A stretch of 47,629 nucleotides of DNA from Halorubrum sp. Hd13 (GCF_002252755.1 NZ_NHOY01000028.1:1-47629), one strand, 5' to 3'. Counted from the first letter of the stretch, positions 32,892-41,352 are shown. Notes: generated by a model not told the origin, from the letters alone. A program made the numbers and translations.

Positions 32892-33596
32892 ATGAACTCT
32901 GAGCAACCACTATCCTTCAATGGAGATAGCCGCTGGGCGATCGCCTTCGTGGCGTTACTCTTTGTACACAACGAAGTCCATGAGATCGCGCACACGGGAG
33001 TCGGTCGTCTCATTTGTGGCGCGTGGGGACCACGAAATTTCAACAGTTGGCAGCTTGCTTGTTCGAAAACGCCGGAGATTGTTTTGGCACCACTCGCGGG
33101 ACTTCTTTGGAGCTACGGGTTGATGTGGATCGGGTATCGGTTATTGAATCCGACAGAGTCACCGGTCAAACGGTCTGTAGGATTTTGTCTTGTTTTCGCG
33201 ACAATGCCCTTCGGTCGGCTGTATACTGTGGCGCAGTCCGGAGGTGACGAAATGGTCATCCTGCGTGGAGCCTTCCCGACCGCTGATCCAGCAGTGCGCC
33301 TCGCCGTCGGCCTCAGCATCGTTCTGCTACTTATTGGTCCCCCACTATACCGAGCCGCCAGTGTACTGTCACAGAAACGGCGGTGGATCATTTTTACTGG
33401 GATGCTTCTCCTTCCGTTTGTTCTATTCCTCGTTGTCGTACTGCGAATCGCAAACCCACTGCTCGCATCTGGAGTCTTGACTAGTGAGGGGCTACTCGGC
33501 TCGCCGCTGCTTGTGAACATCTGGACCCTGTTCTGGGTGATTGTCCTATTATTATCGTGGCGGCGATTGTCCACGACACTTATCAGCAAGAAATGA
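32892..33596 (+). CDS. Membrane protein with HExxH motif, possible metalloprotease
   Basis: A 234-aa protein with about six hydrophobic segments (MNSEQPLSFNGDSRWAIAFV). The first membrane helix runs into VHNEVHEIAHTGVGRLICGA, giving a zinc-type HExxH at His30-Glu31-His34. A NPTES segment and a PFGRLY stretch follow in later loops. The HExxH inside or at the edge of a membrane helix is typical of site-2-protease-like or M50-like enzymes, but the usual second metal ligand motif (NxxPxPxLD) is not seen, so catalytic function is only a hypothesis. The gene after it (33672) is on the same strand, 75 bases away. Confidence 0.68.
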   Translation: MNSEQPLSFNGDSRWAIAFVALLFVHNEVHEIAHTGVGRLICGAWGPRNFNSWQLACSKTPEIVLAPLAGLLWSYGLMWIGYRLLNPTESPVKRSVGFCLVFATMPFGRLYTVAQSGGDEMVILRGAFPTADPAVRLAVGLSIVLLLIGPPLYRAASVLSQKRRWIIFTGMLLLPFVLFLVVVLRIANPLLASGVLTSEGLLGSPLLVNIWTLFWVIVLLLSWRRLSTTLISKK

Positions 33597-33671
33597 TATA
33601 TTAACTTATATATCTGAATTTGCGAGTGTATTCCCACAGGTTGAATTTCTCAGACCTGTATTCGCCATAAT

Positions 33672-35072
33672 ATGCGGAGTGCGCCCTCCACAGTACCGCA
33701 CCGAACGACCTCCGACTTCGCAATTATCGCAGCAAATATGATTCCCCTAGCCGGCGTACTCATCAGCGGCTGGAATATCTGGACCCTCCTGGCGCTCTAC
33801 TGGATTGAGGCTTTTAGTACGGTCCTTCTCGGTGCGTTAAAATCGCTGTTCGCGAAGCAAGGTTCGCCTGATCTCGTTGGACAGCGGGAGCCGCTCCATG
33901 AGTTACGACACAAACGAGGTGGATGGCATTTACTCCCGACGCTTCCACCGGTGTATCCACGAAACGTGCCGTTTGCGCTATCTATCCTCGGCCTTTGGAT
34001 ATCTACTATCGTCCCAATCACGCTCCTGTCATGGATTACGGTCGAAACCGGAATAACAATTTCATGGCCGGTCGGTGTGAGCATCGGTGCGCTGTTGATT
34101 GCGCAGGTAATCGAGTTTCGTGTCGGCTATCTCGAGACCGGGGAGTACGAGACGGTGTCTGCCCGCGAGATTCTTCAGCGACCAACCCAGCTCACGATGG
34201 CGATGATGCTACTCGGGATGGTCGGACTGACAGCGAGTCAGGCGGCAGGTGTCGCTGTGCTCAGTGGATTTGTGCTCGTGAAAACCATCCTTTCGGTATC
34301 GGGGGAATCTACTGGACCGATCGCATCAGGCTTGCGAGCACTTCTTGATCGGTTTGGTGACGACGATGAACTCCGTCGTCCGCAGCCGGAATCTGACCCC
34401 GCTGACGGGGATATCCGGGCACGTGTGACGGTCAGCCCGAAAGCGGTACTTCTCGGAAGTACCAGCGCGATACTGCTAACCGTTTTTAATCGTGGCGTAG
34501 CGGTTCTGATCTTCGGAATTATCGCCGCGATCTTCACCGGGAACATCTTCTGGGGCAGTATCGGTCTCTGTATACTTCTCTGTATTATTGCGGTCCGGGT
34601 CGGCAGCTACTACCTCCGATACGGTACCATCGAATACCAGCGACGCGGTAATTCACTGGTTGCGTATGATACAGTTCTTGAGGCACCACAATGGGTGGTC
34701 CCCGTTCACTCACGAACCCGATTTGAAATTGCGAATGCAATTCCTGACCGACTGTTCGATACGGGAACGCTAACGATCTCCAACGTCGATGCGACACCGA
34801 GAAACACGGTCCAATTTGGCCCCGTCCCTAACCTTGATCAAGCGATTGAAACGCTTGATTTGCCAGTCAGGCACGAGGGACGACCTGACAAAGACCCCGC
34901 AGTTGTGGGTGCTGCGCTCGTGTTAACACTAGCTTTTCTCGGAGTACCGACGATGCTTCTTGTGTCTTCGCAGGTGAGTGGAGTGGAGGCGGTTGTGATT
35001 TTGTTGTTACTGGCTCCGTTTTTCGCGATTTTGATCGGTGTTCTCCTGTATGCGATGTTCACGCGGATTTAA
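33672..35072 (+). CDS. DUF6498-type multi-pass membrane protein
   Basis: A 466-aa protein. The first 240 residues have about six membrane segments, with ILISGWNIWTLLALYWIEAF, STVLLGALKSLF and VIEFRVGYLETGEYETVSAR; the LYWIEAFSTVLLGALK stretch is what I associate with DUF6498. After an acidic loop (DDDELRRPQPESDPADGDIR) two more helices precede a PH-like beta segment (YGTIEYQRRGNSLVAYDTVL, QWVVPVHSRTRFEIANAIPD) and two final helices. The PH-like part suggests binding of a membrane or peptide ligand. Function unknown. Its end is followed by the element starting at 35089. Confidence 0.7.
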   Translation: MRSAPSTVPHRTTSDFAIIAANMIPLAGVLISGWNIWTLLALYWIEAFSTVLLGALKSLFAKQGSPDLVGQREPLHELRHKRGGWHLLPTLPPVYPRNVPFALSILGLWISTIVPITLLSWITVETGITISWPVGVSIGALLIAQVIEFRVGYLETGEYETVSAREILQRPTQLTMAMMLLGMVGLTASQAAGVAVLSGFVLVKTILSVSGESTGPIASGLRALLDRFGDDDELRRPQPESDPADGDIRARVTVSPKAVLLGSTSAILLTVFNRGVAVLIFGIIAAIFTGNIFWGSIGLCILLCIIAVRVGSYYLRYGTIEYQRRGNSLVAYDTVLEAPQWVVPVHSRTRFEIANAIPDRLFDTGTLTISNVDATPRNTVQFGPVPNLDQAIETLDLPVRHEGRPDKDPAVVGAALVLTLAFLGVPTMLLVSSQVSGVEAVVILLLLAPFFAILIGVLLYAMFTRI

Positions 35073-35140
35073 TGAATTAGGGTTCTGTGGCTCTGTTGAA
35101 ATACTCAGAGAGTTACATGTTCGCCGTGTGATTCGACGAG

Positions 35141-35962
35141 ATGAAGCCCCTCCCGAAGTCGCAGATTCTCCGTTTTACTGAGAAGGCGATCCATCTGGCG
35201 CGTCGAGCGGTCTCTCGATACTCCTCGAAATTCTCTAAACACCGCTACACACTTCTCCAACACGTTGTTCTGTTGTGTCTCAAAGTTCGGAAGAGTACGA
35301 CCTACCGTGACCTGCTTGACGAACTGATCGAGATGCCACGCATCCGCCGGACTCTTGCATTAGCCGAACTTCCTACGTCATCAACGCTCTGTAAGGCGTT
35401 TAATCGACTTGATATGGTCGTATGGCGAGTCTTATTGACTCTCTCAGCGACACTGCTCCCGACAAACGGAATCGTCGGGATTGATGCGTCAGGGTGTGAC
35501 CGCAGTCACGCCTCGAAACATTATACGAAACGAGCTGAACTCACGATTCAGCAGCTCAAAGTGACGCTGTTGGTTGATGCGAAGGTGAACGCAATTCTCG
35601 ATCTCCACGTGACGACGACTCGGAAACACGATAGCCAGATTTCCCCGTCGTTGATCAAGCGTAATCCCGAGAGTGTCGGTATTCTGCTCGGTCATAAAGG
35701 CTACGACGACCAGAATATCAGACGACTTTGCCGTCAACACGAGGTTCGCCCACTGATCAAACATCGTGAATTCACGTCACTTCATCGGGCATGGAACGCA
35801 CGCTTAGACACTGATCTCTACGGCCAGCGGAGTCAATCCGAGACAGTCAACTCTACGCTTAATCGGAAGTTTGGTGCGTTTGTCCGGTCACGACGCTGGC
35901 GGAAACAGTTCTGGGAACTCACCATCGCCTGTCTCATTCATAATATAGACCGATCACTCTGA
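35141..35962 (+). CDS. IS5-type transposase with likely active-site substitution
   Basis: A 273-aa DDE transposase (MKPLPKSQILRFTEKAIHLA). The first Asp is in IVGIDASGCDRS (Asp115). The Y-x2-R-x3-E signature is LYGQRSQSE, with Glu234. The HYTKRAELTIQQLK and LVDAKVNAILDLH segments place it in the haloarchaeal IS5 group. The second Asp, normally in ADKGYD, is replaced: the sequence is LLGHKGYDD, with His185 in its place. A single G-to-C change (GAT to CAT) explains it. If this is the catalytic residue the enzyme is inactive, although full-length and otherwise undamaged. Confidence 0.88.
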   Translation: MKPLPKSQILRFTEKAIHLARRAVSRYSSKFSKHRYTLLQHVVLLCLKVRKSTTYRDLLDELIEMPRIRRTLALAELPTSSTLCKAFNRLDMVVWRVLLTLSATLLPTNGIVGIDASGCDRSHASKHYTKRAELTIQQLKVTLLVDAKVNAILDLHVTTTRKHDSQISPSLIKRNPESVGILLGHKGYDDQNIRRLCRQHEVRPLIKHREFTSLHRAWNARLDTDLYGQRSQSETVNSTLNRKFGAFVRSRRWRKQFWELTIACLIHNIDRSL

Positions 35963-36036
35963 ACGGTCAATACAGGGTATGAATCGGTCAGTACAGAGGA
36001 ACCACTTTTCGGTAGGTATTTTATTCAATTCTGTTG

Positions 36037-36210
36037 ATGTACGATATGGTCTCCCGCGAGAACCAGAAACTAGCCGCCTCTGCTGTGGTTGCCCTCGTTG
36101 TTCTTGTCTCCCTACGGGCATTGACGGATTTTGGACTGTTGTCGAGGTTTACGATTGTCGTCGTCGTTATAATCGTTACGCAGTCTGTTTTCGAACGGAT
36201 GTATCAGTAA
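36037..36210 (+). CDS. Small two-span membrane protein within element E2 (57 aa)
   Basis: ATG at 36037 (a second in-frame ATG at 36046) to TAA at 36210 gives MYDMVSRENQKLAASAVVAL, VVLVSLRALTDFGLLSRFTI and VVVVIIVTQSVFERMYQ. Two hydrophobic helices flank an LRALTDFGLLSRF loop. It lies between the transposase and the right end of the element, in the position where other copies of this family carry small membrane proteins. No family recognised. Confidence 0.5.
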   Translation: MYDMVSRENQKLAASAVVALVVLVSLRALTDFGLLSRFTIVVVVIIVTQSVFERMYQ

Positions 36211-36333
36211 GCAGTCACATTCTATCAGCTGATTCAGGATTCATTTAGAGAAGATATCGAAGCTCTTGTGCTGACTACATCCTCTGTATCTCCCACGCCA
36301 ATCCTATCAGTTCTTAAGTATTTCAACAGAGCC

Positions 36334-36598
36334 ACTCTTTCAGTTTCCAACCCATCTCTTCTGAAGAAACTTCATGTTCTCTGAGGAAGCGGCGTTTTCG
36401 GTCTTCTGGCCACGAATTGCCGTACCTCTCGGCGTATTTCATCCGAGTCGATTTTTCCTGTGAATCTACCGACTCTTTGTCCGACTCAGATGCGTCATTA
36501 TCACTATGCCGACTTGATTCACTCTTTTCCTGTTGTTTTGAGTGACTACCAGAGGGTTCGGTTACCTTCCGCTGTTTGAACTGAGACGCCGATCGCAA
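36334..36598 (-). pseudogene. Hydrophilic protein gene truncated by element end
   Basis: From 36598 the frame gives MRSASQFKQRKVTEPSGSHS, KQQEKSESSRHSDNDASESD, a Ser/Lys/Glu-rich low-complexity stretch, and then MKYAERYGNSWPEDRKRRFL and REHEVSSEEMGWKLKEWL before running into the end at 36333. The last 35 residues look folded; the first 55 look like a disordered linker. The stop codon is supplied by the mobile element, so the natural C-terminus is missing. Function unknown. Confidence 0.45.
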
Positions 36599-36707
36599 GT
36601 ATCCTCCGTGCGTCGTAGTGGCTACAGGCTATAGAGGATTACTACGAGTCGCACAAGTTCAGCGACCTAGCTGATGCTACTGACAATAGGAACCTGTACG
36701 TTGAGCG

Positions 36708-36770
36708 CCTCTGTTGAGATCCTCATCGGCTGATACATACCGTTCCAGTCCCGGTCAACAGAGCTGCAGG
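36708..36770. repeat. Solo end of the GGCTCTGTTGAAATCC family
   Basis: GCCTCTGTTGAGATCCTCAT, CGGCTGATACATACCGTTCC and CCGGTCAACAGAG match, with substitutions, the 55-base sub-terminal sequence of the family. No opposite end is seen. The next gene (37249-36863) encodes an exported protein whose 3' end faces this block. Confidence 0.5.
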
Positions 36771-36862
36771 ATTGCATATTGGCCACCGGAGCTTCTGCTT
36801 ATTTAAGCAGGTGTTCCAATAGCTGTGCGAGATACACAGCGCGAAGCCAGTGTAAACGGGGG

Positions 36863-37249
36863 TTATGACAGGGTGGCGACCTCAAATCCGATCCCGTCCG
36901 CGGTGATCCCGACCCCTAACCCATTGTTGCCGGCCGGTGAGCTCCAACTATACGTTTTCTCTAATCCGTTATCGGTTCGTACGGTGACTAAGAGGGGTTT
37001 GTCGGCGACGAGATCCGTGTATCCCTGTTCGTCGCCTGCGGGGATCGTCCGTGTATCGTCCATGAGTATCTCGCCCGTGTCGGTAGTGCGAATCTGCACC
37101 GTAACCACCTGCGCACTACGCAGCTGATTGTTCACAATCACGAACGGTGTCTGATCAGGTTGAGTGTACGCAACCGCGCCGCCGGCCGAGCCGATGACGA
37201 CTCCGCCGCCGAGCAGTGCGAGTACATTGCGCCGTGTCGCGGAGGGCAT
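36863..37249 (-). CDS. Tat-exported small beta-rich protein
   Basis: A 128-aa protein (MPSATRRNVLALLGGGVVIG). A twin-arginine TRRNVLALLGGGVVIGSAGG signal is followed by YTQPDQTPFVIVNNQLRSAQ, and the rest is a beta-sandwich-like domain with VVTVQIRTTDTGEILMDDTR and PLLVTVRTDNGLEKTYSWSS. There is no Cys at a lipobox position, so it is secreted or held by its uncleaved signal rather than lipidated. A similar gene (43727-44086) lies 7 kb away, with the same size, orientation and start MPS-x-TRR and the same position next to a family end. Function unknown; surface or ligand-binding role is possible. Confidence 0.75.
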   Translation of the reverse strand: MPSATRRNVLALLGGGVVIGSAGGAVAYTQPDQTPFVIVNNQLRSAQVVTVQIRTTDTGEILMDDTRTIPAGDEQGYTDLVADKPLLVTVRTDNGLEKTYSWSSPAGNNGLGVGITADGIGFEVATLS

Positions 37250-37318
37250 ACATCAACCGTTCCACCGCTGAGATCAATAACCCGGTCAAAAGTGAAAATC
37301 AGATTTAACAGACGAAGT

Positions 37319-38095
37319 TCATAATTCGGCCATTTGCGACGTCTCAACCGGGTCGATCGTTTCGGAACTACCGCCACCACCGGGATCGTCACGTACTTGC
37401 AGGTACGCCGACGCGACGATGGCGTAGAAGGGGAGGAAGAAGACTGTAGTAAGAACAACCGTAGCGAGGTCGGCGACGAGGGGAAGACCTGCGAGGTCCA
37501 ACACCGGCGCAACGCCGCCGACGATCCCACCGAACACGGCAGACAGGATCACGAGGAGGGAGAGTTTGAGCCGCGATCCACGAGCGAGTCCCCAGCTCCG
37601 CTTGAGACTTGCATAGATGCCGCGATCCTCGACGCTGATAGCGAATATGAAGAACATGAACGACGCCGCGAGGAATATCCCGGGGAGGAACAACAGTACG
37701 GTGCCGATACCTACCGAGATGCTCACGACCGTTCCGCCGATGACCGCCGAGAACGTGGCGCGTCCGAGTCGGTTGGCGTATCCCGCGGGGAACGTCGATA
37801 GTTCACGGAGCGGCCGGGCGAAAGCGCGTGAGAGCACGACGAAATACACCGCACCGAGGACGCTCGTCACGCCGAACAGTGCAAGTCCGACGCTTCCGGA
37901 GACGGGCAGTGCCAGCCCGCCGCTTCCAGCGAATTCCGTCATTGCTTCAGAGGGAAGAAAGCCGAGCACGGCGCTGTTGACTGCGGTTTGAGTGAGCAGT
38001 TGGATGGCAAGTAGCCCGACGAAGAGGATTCCGCCGGTTCGAGTAAATACCCGTCTGATGCCATCGCTGACCGCACGACCTAGTTGGAGGGCCAT
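37319..38095 (-). CDS. DUF7847-like membrane protein
   Basis: A 258-aa protein; the ATG at 38095 (MALQLGRAVSDGIRRVFTRT) is used rather than the upstream ATG at 38128. Six hydrophobic segments, with GGILFVGLLAIQLLTQTAVN first and VGIGTVLLFLPGIFLAASFM and FFIFAISVEDRGIYASLKRS in the middle. The latter F-x-x-FAIxVEDxGxxxSLxRSW pattern is shared with glycerophosphodiester-phosphodiesterase-associated membrane domains and with haloarchaeal DUF7847. Two further proteins of the same general type follow upstream on the same strand (38167, 39583). Likely a membrane remodelling or export helper. Confidence 0.68.
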   Translation of the reverse strand: MALQLGRAVSDGIRRVFTRTGGILFVGLLAIQLLTQTAVNSAVLGFLPSEAMTEFAGSGGLALPVSGSVGLALFGVTSVLGAVYFVVLSRAFARPLRELSTFPAGYANRLGRATFSAVIGGTVVSISVGIGTVLLFLPGIFLAASFMFFIFAISVEDRGIYASLKRSWGLARGSRLKLSLLVILSAVFGGIVGGVAPVLDLAGLPLVADLATVVLTTVFFLPFYAIVASAYLQVRDDPGGGGSSETIDPVETSQMAEL

Positions 38096-38166
38096 ACTCC
38101 GTCTTACGCCCCATGATAGTATAAGCACGGCTGAAAATCATACTGAGTTTTTAGTCTTATTCGCAG

Positions 38167-39072
38167 CTACTCCGTAATAACCTGCTGAACGTAGATGTGT
38201 GCGTAAGCACTCGCCCAGACGACGGAGAGTAGTTCGCCGATACTCGCTGCGATCATATTCACGAGGGAGGAGAGCAGGCCGAGATCCGATCCGATCTGCA
38301 AGACGTATGAAGGCAGGTAGAAAGTGACGCCGCTTCCGAGAGCGATCAGGACGAGGAGGAGGATTTTCGCTCGGTAGTTCGTTGTAATGCGCCAACTGAT
38401 TCGGAGTGAGTCGACGGGACCGTAATGACCGACGACACACGCTTCCAACGCGAACCAGAACTTGAATAACAACAGGAGAGGCGGACCCAAGGCGACGAGA
38501 GCGCCGACCCCTGCAACGGCAGGAAATCCGACGATTTCGATAGGGTTGCCGGGAAACACGAGGAGAAGCCCGAAGAGCGGGGCTGAGGCAGCGGCTGTGC
38601 TCATTACCAGTAAGATGACGAGTAAAATGGTGATACCGAACGCGGGGATTCGGGCAACGGTGTGAGAGAGTCCTTTACGCGCCGTCACACGATCACTGGT
38701 CAGTTCTCCGGCAACGATTGTCGCAACGTACGCTCGGATCAAAAAGACGAACGCGAACGCTGTGACGAACTCGATGATGTCGATCGCAGGTACTGGAAGT
38801 ATATTGATACTCTCCGTTTCGAGGAGTCGATTAGCGAGAATGATTACGGCCGAGAAGCCGAGGATAGACGGATAGGACCGAAACAGGCGAACTGACCAGA
38901 CTAACGTATCGAGGACGGTGCGATGCGTGGTGATTGTCTCGATGTTTCGGCAGTTGAGGCAGCCGCAGCCGTCGGTATCACCTTGCGTTCTGATCGTCGG
39001 TGCCACGTCACGGACGGTCGAGTCGTCGACAACAGAAGCATTTTGGATCGATCGGTCGTTACGATCGCTCAT
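38167..39072 (-). CDS. Membrane protein with N-terminal Cys cluster, regulated by adjacent wHTH
   Basis: A 301-aa protein starting MSDRNDRSIQNASVVDDSTV, overlapping the stop of the ArsR-like gene by four bases (ATGA at 39069-39072), so translation is coupled. The cytoplasmic N-terminus has CGCLNCRN (about residues 36-43), a possible metal-binding C-x-C-x2-C. About six membrane segments follow, with FKFWFALEACVVGHYGPVDS and LRISWRITTNYRAKILLLVL. It shows the same SLRxSWxxTxxxxxKILLL pattern as the neighbouring membrane proteins. It is probably a partner of the proteins at 37319 and 39583. Confidence 0.7.
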   Translation of the reverse strand: MSDRNDRSIQNASVVDDSTVRDVAPTIRTQGDTDGCGCLNCRNIETITTHRTVLDTLVWSVRLFRSYPSILGFSAVIILANRLLETESINILPVPAIDIIEFVTAFAFVFLIRAYVATIVAGELTSDRVTARKGLSHTVARIPAFGITILLVILLVMSTAAASAPLFGLLLVFPGNPIEIVGFPAVAGVGALVALGPPLLLLFKFWFALEACVVGHYGPVDSLRISWRITTNYRAKILLLVLIALGSGVTFYLPSYVLQIGSDLGLLSSLVNMIAASIGELLSVVWASAYAHIYVQQVITE

Positions 39073-39521
39073 TCACCGGTGAAGAGGTGTGAGACCGATT
39101 CGCCGACCGCAAGTAGGATCGACGGGGGTCCGAGTAGCGATGCGAACGATTTGAACGCGCGTTTGAGACTTGGTCGATCGTCTTTAGTGCCGAGGAAGAG
39201 CAGCGTCGGATCCTCGGAAACGACGAAGACGCTCATCTCACGGCCTTTCTCCGAATAGCAGGTGTCCGTGACTTCGATTACCCCTGCTGCTTCGAGATTC
39301 TCCAAGTGGTAGTGGACGTTCTGTACGCTCTGGTCGAGTTGCTCAGCGATCCGCGCTGGGGTCGCCGGTGTCTCGTTGAGCAGTCGAAAGATCTCGTAGG
39401 CGGTTTCGGACGATAACGCTTCGATCACGTCTCGTGTTGCGTCGTCGTCGAGGCTCAGTACCGTCGGGGCATCGCTTCGCTCAACGGCAGCGTCGGTTTG
39501 TGTCGGAAGGAGTCGTGCCAT
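39069..39521 (-). CDS. ArsR-type winged-helix regulator
   Basis: A 150-aa protein (MARLLPTQTDAAVERSDAPT). The winged helix spans about residues 25-95: DDATRDVIEALSSETAYEIF, RLLNETPATPARIAEQLDQS, VQNVHYHLENLEAAGVIEVT, then DTCYSEKGREMSVFVVSEDP, where a Cys in the wing could sense metal or redox. It ends with a hydrophobic helix (LLGPPSILLAVGESVSHLF) that may touch the membrane. It is coupled to the membrane protein gene at 39072 and lies 62 bases after the gene at 39583. Confidence 0.88.
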   Translation of the reverse strand: MARLLPTQTDAAVERSDAPTVLSLDDDATRDVIEALSSETAYEIFRLLNETPATPARIAEQLDQSVQNVHYHLENLEAAGVIEVTDTCYSEKGREMSVFVVSEDPTLLFLGTKDDRPSLKRAFKSFASLLGPPSILLAVGESVSHLFTGE

Positions 39522-39582
39522 GGTTACCTTCTGTAAATAGCGGTTGCGGGGACCTGATCCGATCGATAGCTGTTCGAGAACA

Positions 39583-40425
39583 TCATGCGTAGTCGTTGAT
39601 AGGTGTTTTCGTTGCTTCCGGAACGGCAGGTGAGACAGCGCTCAGTCGCAGGTAGTAGGCCGTGTACACCGTATAGAAGTACGCGAAGCCGACTGCGGAA
39701 AGTGTAATCCCGATCGGGAGCAGAACTGCTATCGGTATCCCGAGGTCGATAGGTAATACCTCAACCGGTTTAGCGTCTGTTAGCGTTACCCGAAGCAAGT
39801 ATTCGGGGAGTAAGAAGGCGTTCACCAAGACCAGCCACACCAGCGAGAATCCGGCGACGCTTTTGATGTTCGAGCGGACGAGCGCAATACTTCTCCGGAA
39901 CGCATCAGTAACGCTTTGATCTTCAAGGACGATCGCAGTGTCGTAAAACTGTACGAACATAATGACAGCGAGAATCGACACCAGCCAGATGATCATAGAC
40001 CCGATACCTGCGACGAGACCGGCTGTCCGGTTAATCGCGGCGAGCGCTATCGGCACAATGCCGAGGACGAATCCGATCAATCCGAGTCCGATAGCGGTTC
40101 CGAGGACGAGAAGCAGGAACACCACCGTTGCAAAGAGAAGTGCGAAATAGTGCGTCCGCGCTGCAGTGAAAAATCGGGTGAGTGAGGGGTCTGTCCCTTC
40201 GATTGCCGCCTGAGCAGTTCCGATAAACCCACCGAGAACGAACGGAAACACAACCAGCCACGACAGTGAGACGCCTGCTGACAGAACTGGTGAGTCGGTC
40301 AGCTGACCGACGTATTGCAGTTGGCTTCCACCCCCAACGAGGAGACCGGCAACGAACAGGATCGGATTCGCGCGGAGGGCGGTGAATCCATCTTTGAATG
40401 CGGAGCGTATGACCATCGTATCCAC
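39583..40425 (-). CDS. Multi-pass membrane protein, paralogue of the 37319/38167 proteins
   Basis: A 280-aa protein; ATG 40425 or 40416 (MVIRSAFKDGFTALRANPIL) are both possible. Six membrane segments, with NPILFVAGLLVGGGSQLQYV first and IMFVQFYDTAIVLEDQSVTD, AFRRSIALVRSNIKSVAGFS in the middle. This FYDTAIVLEDxSVxxAFRRSIxLVR motif corresponds to the VEDRGIYASLKRSWGLAR motif of the 37319 protein, so the three are divergent copies. The order membrane protein, ArsR regulator, membrane protein, membrane protein on one strand implies one regulon. Function unknown. Confidence 0.72.
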   Translation of the reverse strand: MDTMVIRSAFKDGFTALRANPILFVAGLLVGGGSQLQYVGQLTDSPVLSAGVSLSWLVVFPFVLGGFIGTAQAAIEGTDPSLTRFFTAARTHYFALLFATVVFLLLVLGTAIGLGLIGFVLGIVPIALAAINRTAGLVAGIGSMIIWLVSILAVIMFVQFYDTAIVLEDQSVTDAFRRSIALVRSNIKSVAGFSLVWLVLVNAFLLPEYLLRVTLTDAKPVEVLPIDLGIPIAVLLPIGITLSAVGFAYFYTVYTAYYLRLSAVSPAVPEATKTPINDYA

Positions 40426-40573
40426 GAATTACCGCCGTCGCGTATTAGACCGCACGTAGTATCAAATCCATATTTAATCATCTTGAGCGTCTGGAGCTAC
40501 TGTTTCGATGGAGGCAACGCAACACACGACTTCGATTCGATAGGCCACTTGCTCTGACATACCCCGTGATGGC

Positions 40574-41167
40574 TCAATTTCCCTGGATCGCGTCTATAAC
40601 GACTGTCCCAGCCACGATCGGATCTATGGGGACCGAGCTGCTATCGCTGATCGAAATATCGTATTGATCACGAATTGCGAAGTCGCTCTCAATGGAACCA
40701 ACGGAACTACCGTCCGGGTCTGTCACCTCGAATTTATGCCCGATAAACTGTCCTACCGGCAGGAGTTTTCGACCCATCGTGATGAGCCCCCCACGTGAAG
40801 TAATCTCTGCGAGGAGCGACCCATCCTCCGCGTCGCGGATTCGCCATGTGTCTTGGAACAGCGAAAAATCGTTGTCCAGAATGACGAGAGGTTCTCCAGT
40901 ATGGCCATCGGTAAGTGCGTAGTCACCAGCAATATCCCAGGTGCCACTGGCCTCTACAGTGAACATCTCGTTTCCGTCGGCGTCGACGAACGGAAACGTG
41001 TCCTTCCCCTCATACATACTGTAGGTACAGCGAAATATCGTGTCGCCGGTGATATCTTTGCCTTCATATTCGGGTTGAAGATTCTTGTCCTGTCCCGTCT
41101 GTTCGACGGTATACTGACTCCCAGAGAGGCCGAGACCAGCAACGCCGTATTGCTGTGGTGTCTCCAT
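40574..41167 (-). CDS. LURP-one-related family protein
   Basis: A 197-aa soluble beta-rich protein. The start METPQQYGVAGLGLSGSQYT (41167) is preferred over ATGs at 41185 and 41194, because the TATA-like element at 41194-41205 is 27-38 bases upstream of it. Repeated strand pattern: DTFPFVDADGNEMFTVEASG, TWDIAGDYALTDGHTGEPLV, DTWRIRDAEDGSLLAEITSR, GHKFEVTDPDGSSVGSIESD, and the ending YDISISDSSSVPIDPIVAGT, which is the C-terminal helix of LURP-one/scramblase-like barrels. The family forms a 12-strand barrel around a central helix. Its role in archaea is unknown. Confidence 0.75.
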   Translation of the reverse strand: METPQQYGVAGLGLSGSQYTVEQTGQDKNLQPEYEGKDITGDTIFRCTYSMYEGKDTFPFVDADGNEMFTVEASGTWDIAGDYALTDGHTGEPLVILDNDFSLFQDTWRIRDAEDGSLLAEITSRGGLITMGRKLLPVGQFIGHKFEVTDPDGSSVGSIESDFAIRDQYDISISDSSSVPIDPIVAGTVVIDAIQGN

Positions 41168-41193
41168 ATCCAAAATATTGTGCATAGCTAACA

Positions 41194-41205
41194 TTTAAAT
41201 ATAGG
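41194..41205 (-). promoter_or_regulatory. TATA-like element for the LURP-one gene
   Basis: On the minus strand CCCTATATTTAAATG covers this position, 27-38 bases before the ATG at 41167 and too close to the two upstream ATGs to serve them. It supports the shorter start. Confidence 0.4.
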
Positions 41206-41219
41206 GCATTCTGGTTGGT

Positions 41220-41275
41220 AGATCTGTTGAAATCTTCAGAACCTGACCGGCATGGCGTGCAAGCTATCGAGCGTG
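41220..41275. repeat. Degenerate solo end of the GGCTCTGTTGAAATCC family
   Basis: GATCTGTTGAAATCTTCAGA, ACCTGACCGGCATGGCGTGC and AAGCTATCGAGCG resemble the left end of element E1 at 30704 (CTCTGAAACTGACAAGTATC, GCGTGCCGAATAGAGAGG). It may be the leftover of a third variant end. No partner end is found. Confidence 0.35.
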
Positions 41276-41352
41276 AAGTCTGTCATGTCATAGAACTCTT
41301 CACACGCTATAGTCACTCTAGGTATCTTTTGAGAGCGTTATGACCTAAGGAG

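Larger units (their letters stand above)
35089..36333. mobile_element. IS5-type element or composite bounded by family ends (E2)
   Basis: Left end GGCTCTGTTGAAATAC (35089) and right end GTATTTCAACAGAGCC (to 36333) are perfect 16-bp inverted repeats. The interval holds an IS5-type transposase (35141-35962), then inner-boundary sequences GGTCAATACAG and CGGTCAGTACAG (35967-35993), and then a small membrane-protein ORF (36037-36210). Flanking bases (GGTTCTGT and ACTCTTTC) do not match, so this is not a simple single insertion; recombination between two related elements is likely. It is the probable source of the ends used by the transposase-less copies. Confidence 0.65.

Noticed and set aside
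36599-36700. AIEDYYESHKFSDLADATDN-like plus-strand stretch
   Set aside because: It looks protein-like but is too short, with stops on both sides, to assign to any family; possible transposase scrap only.
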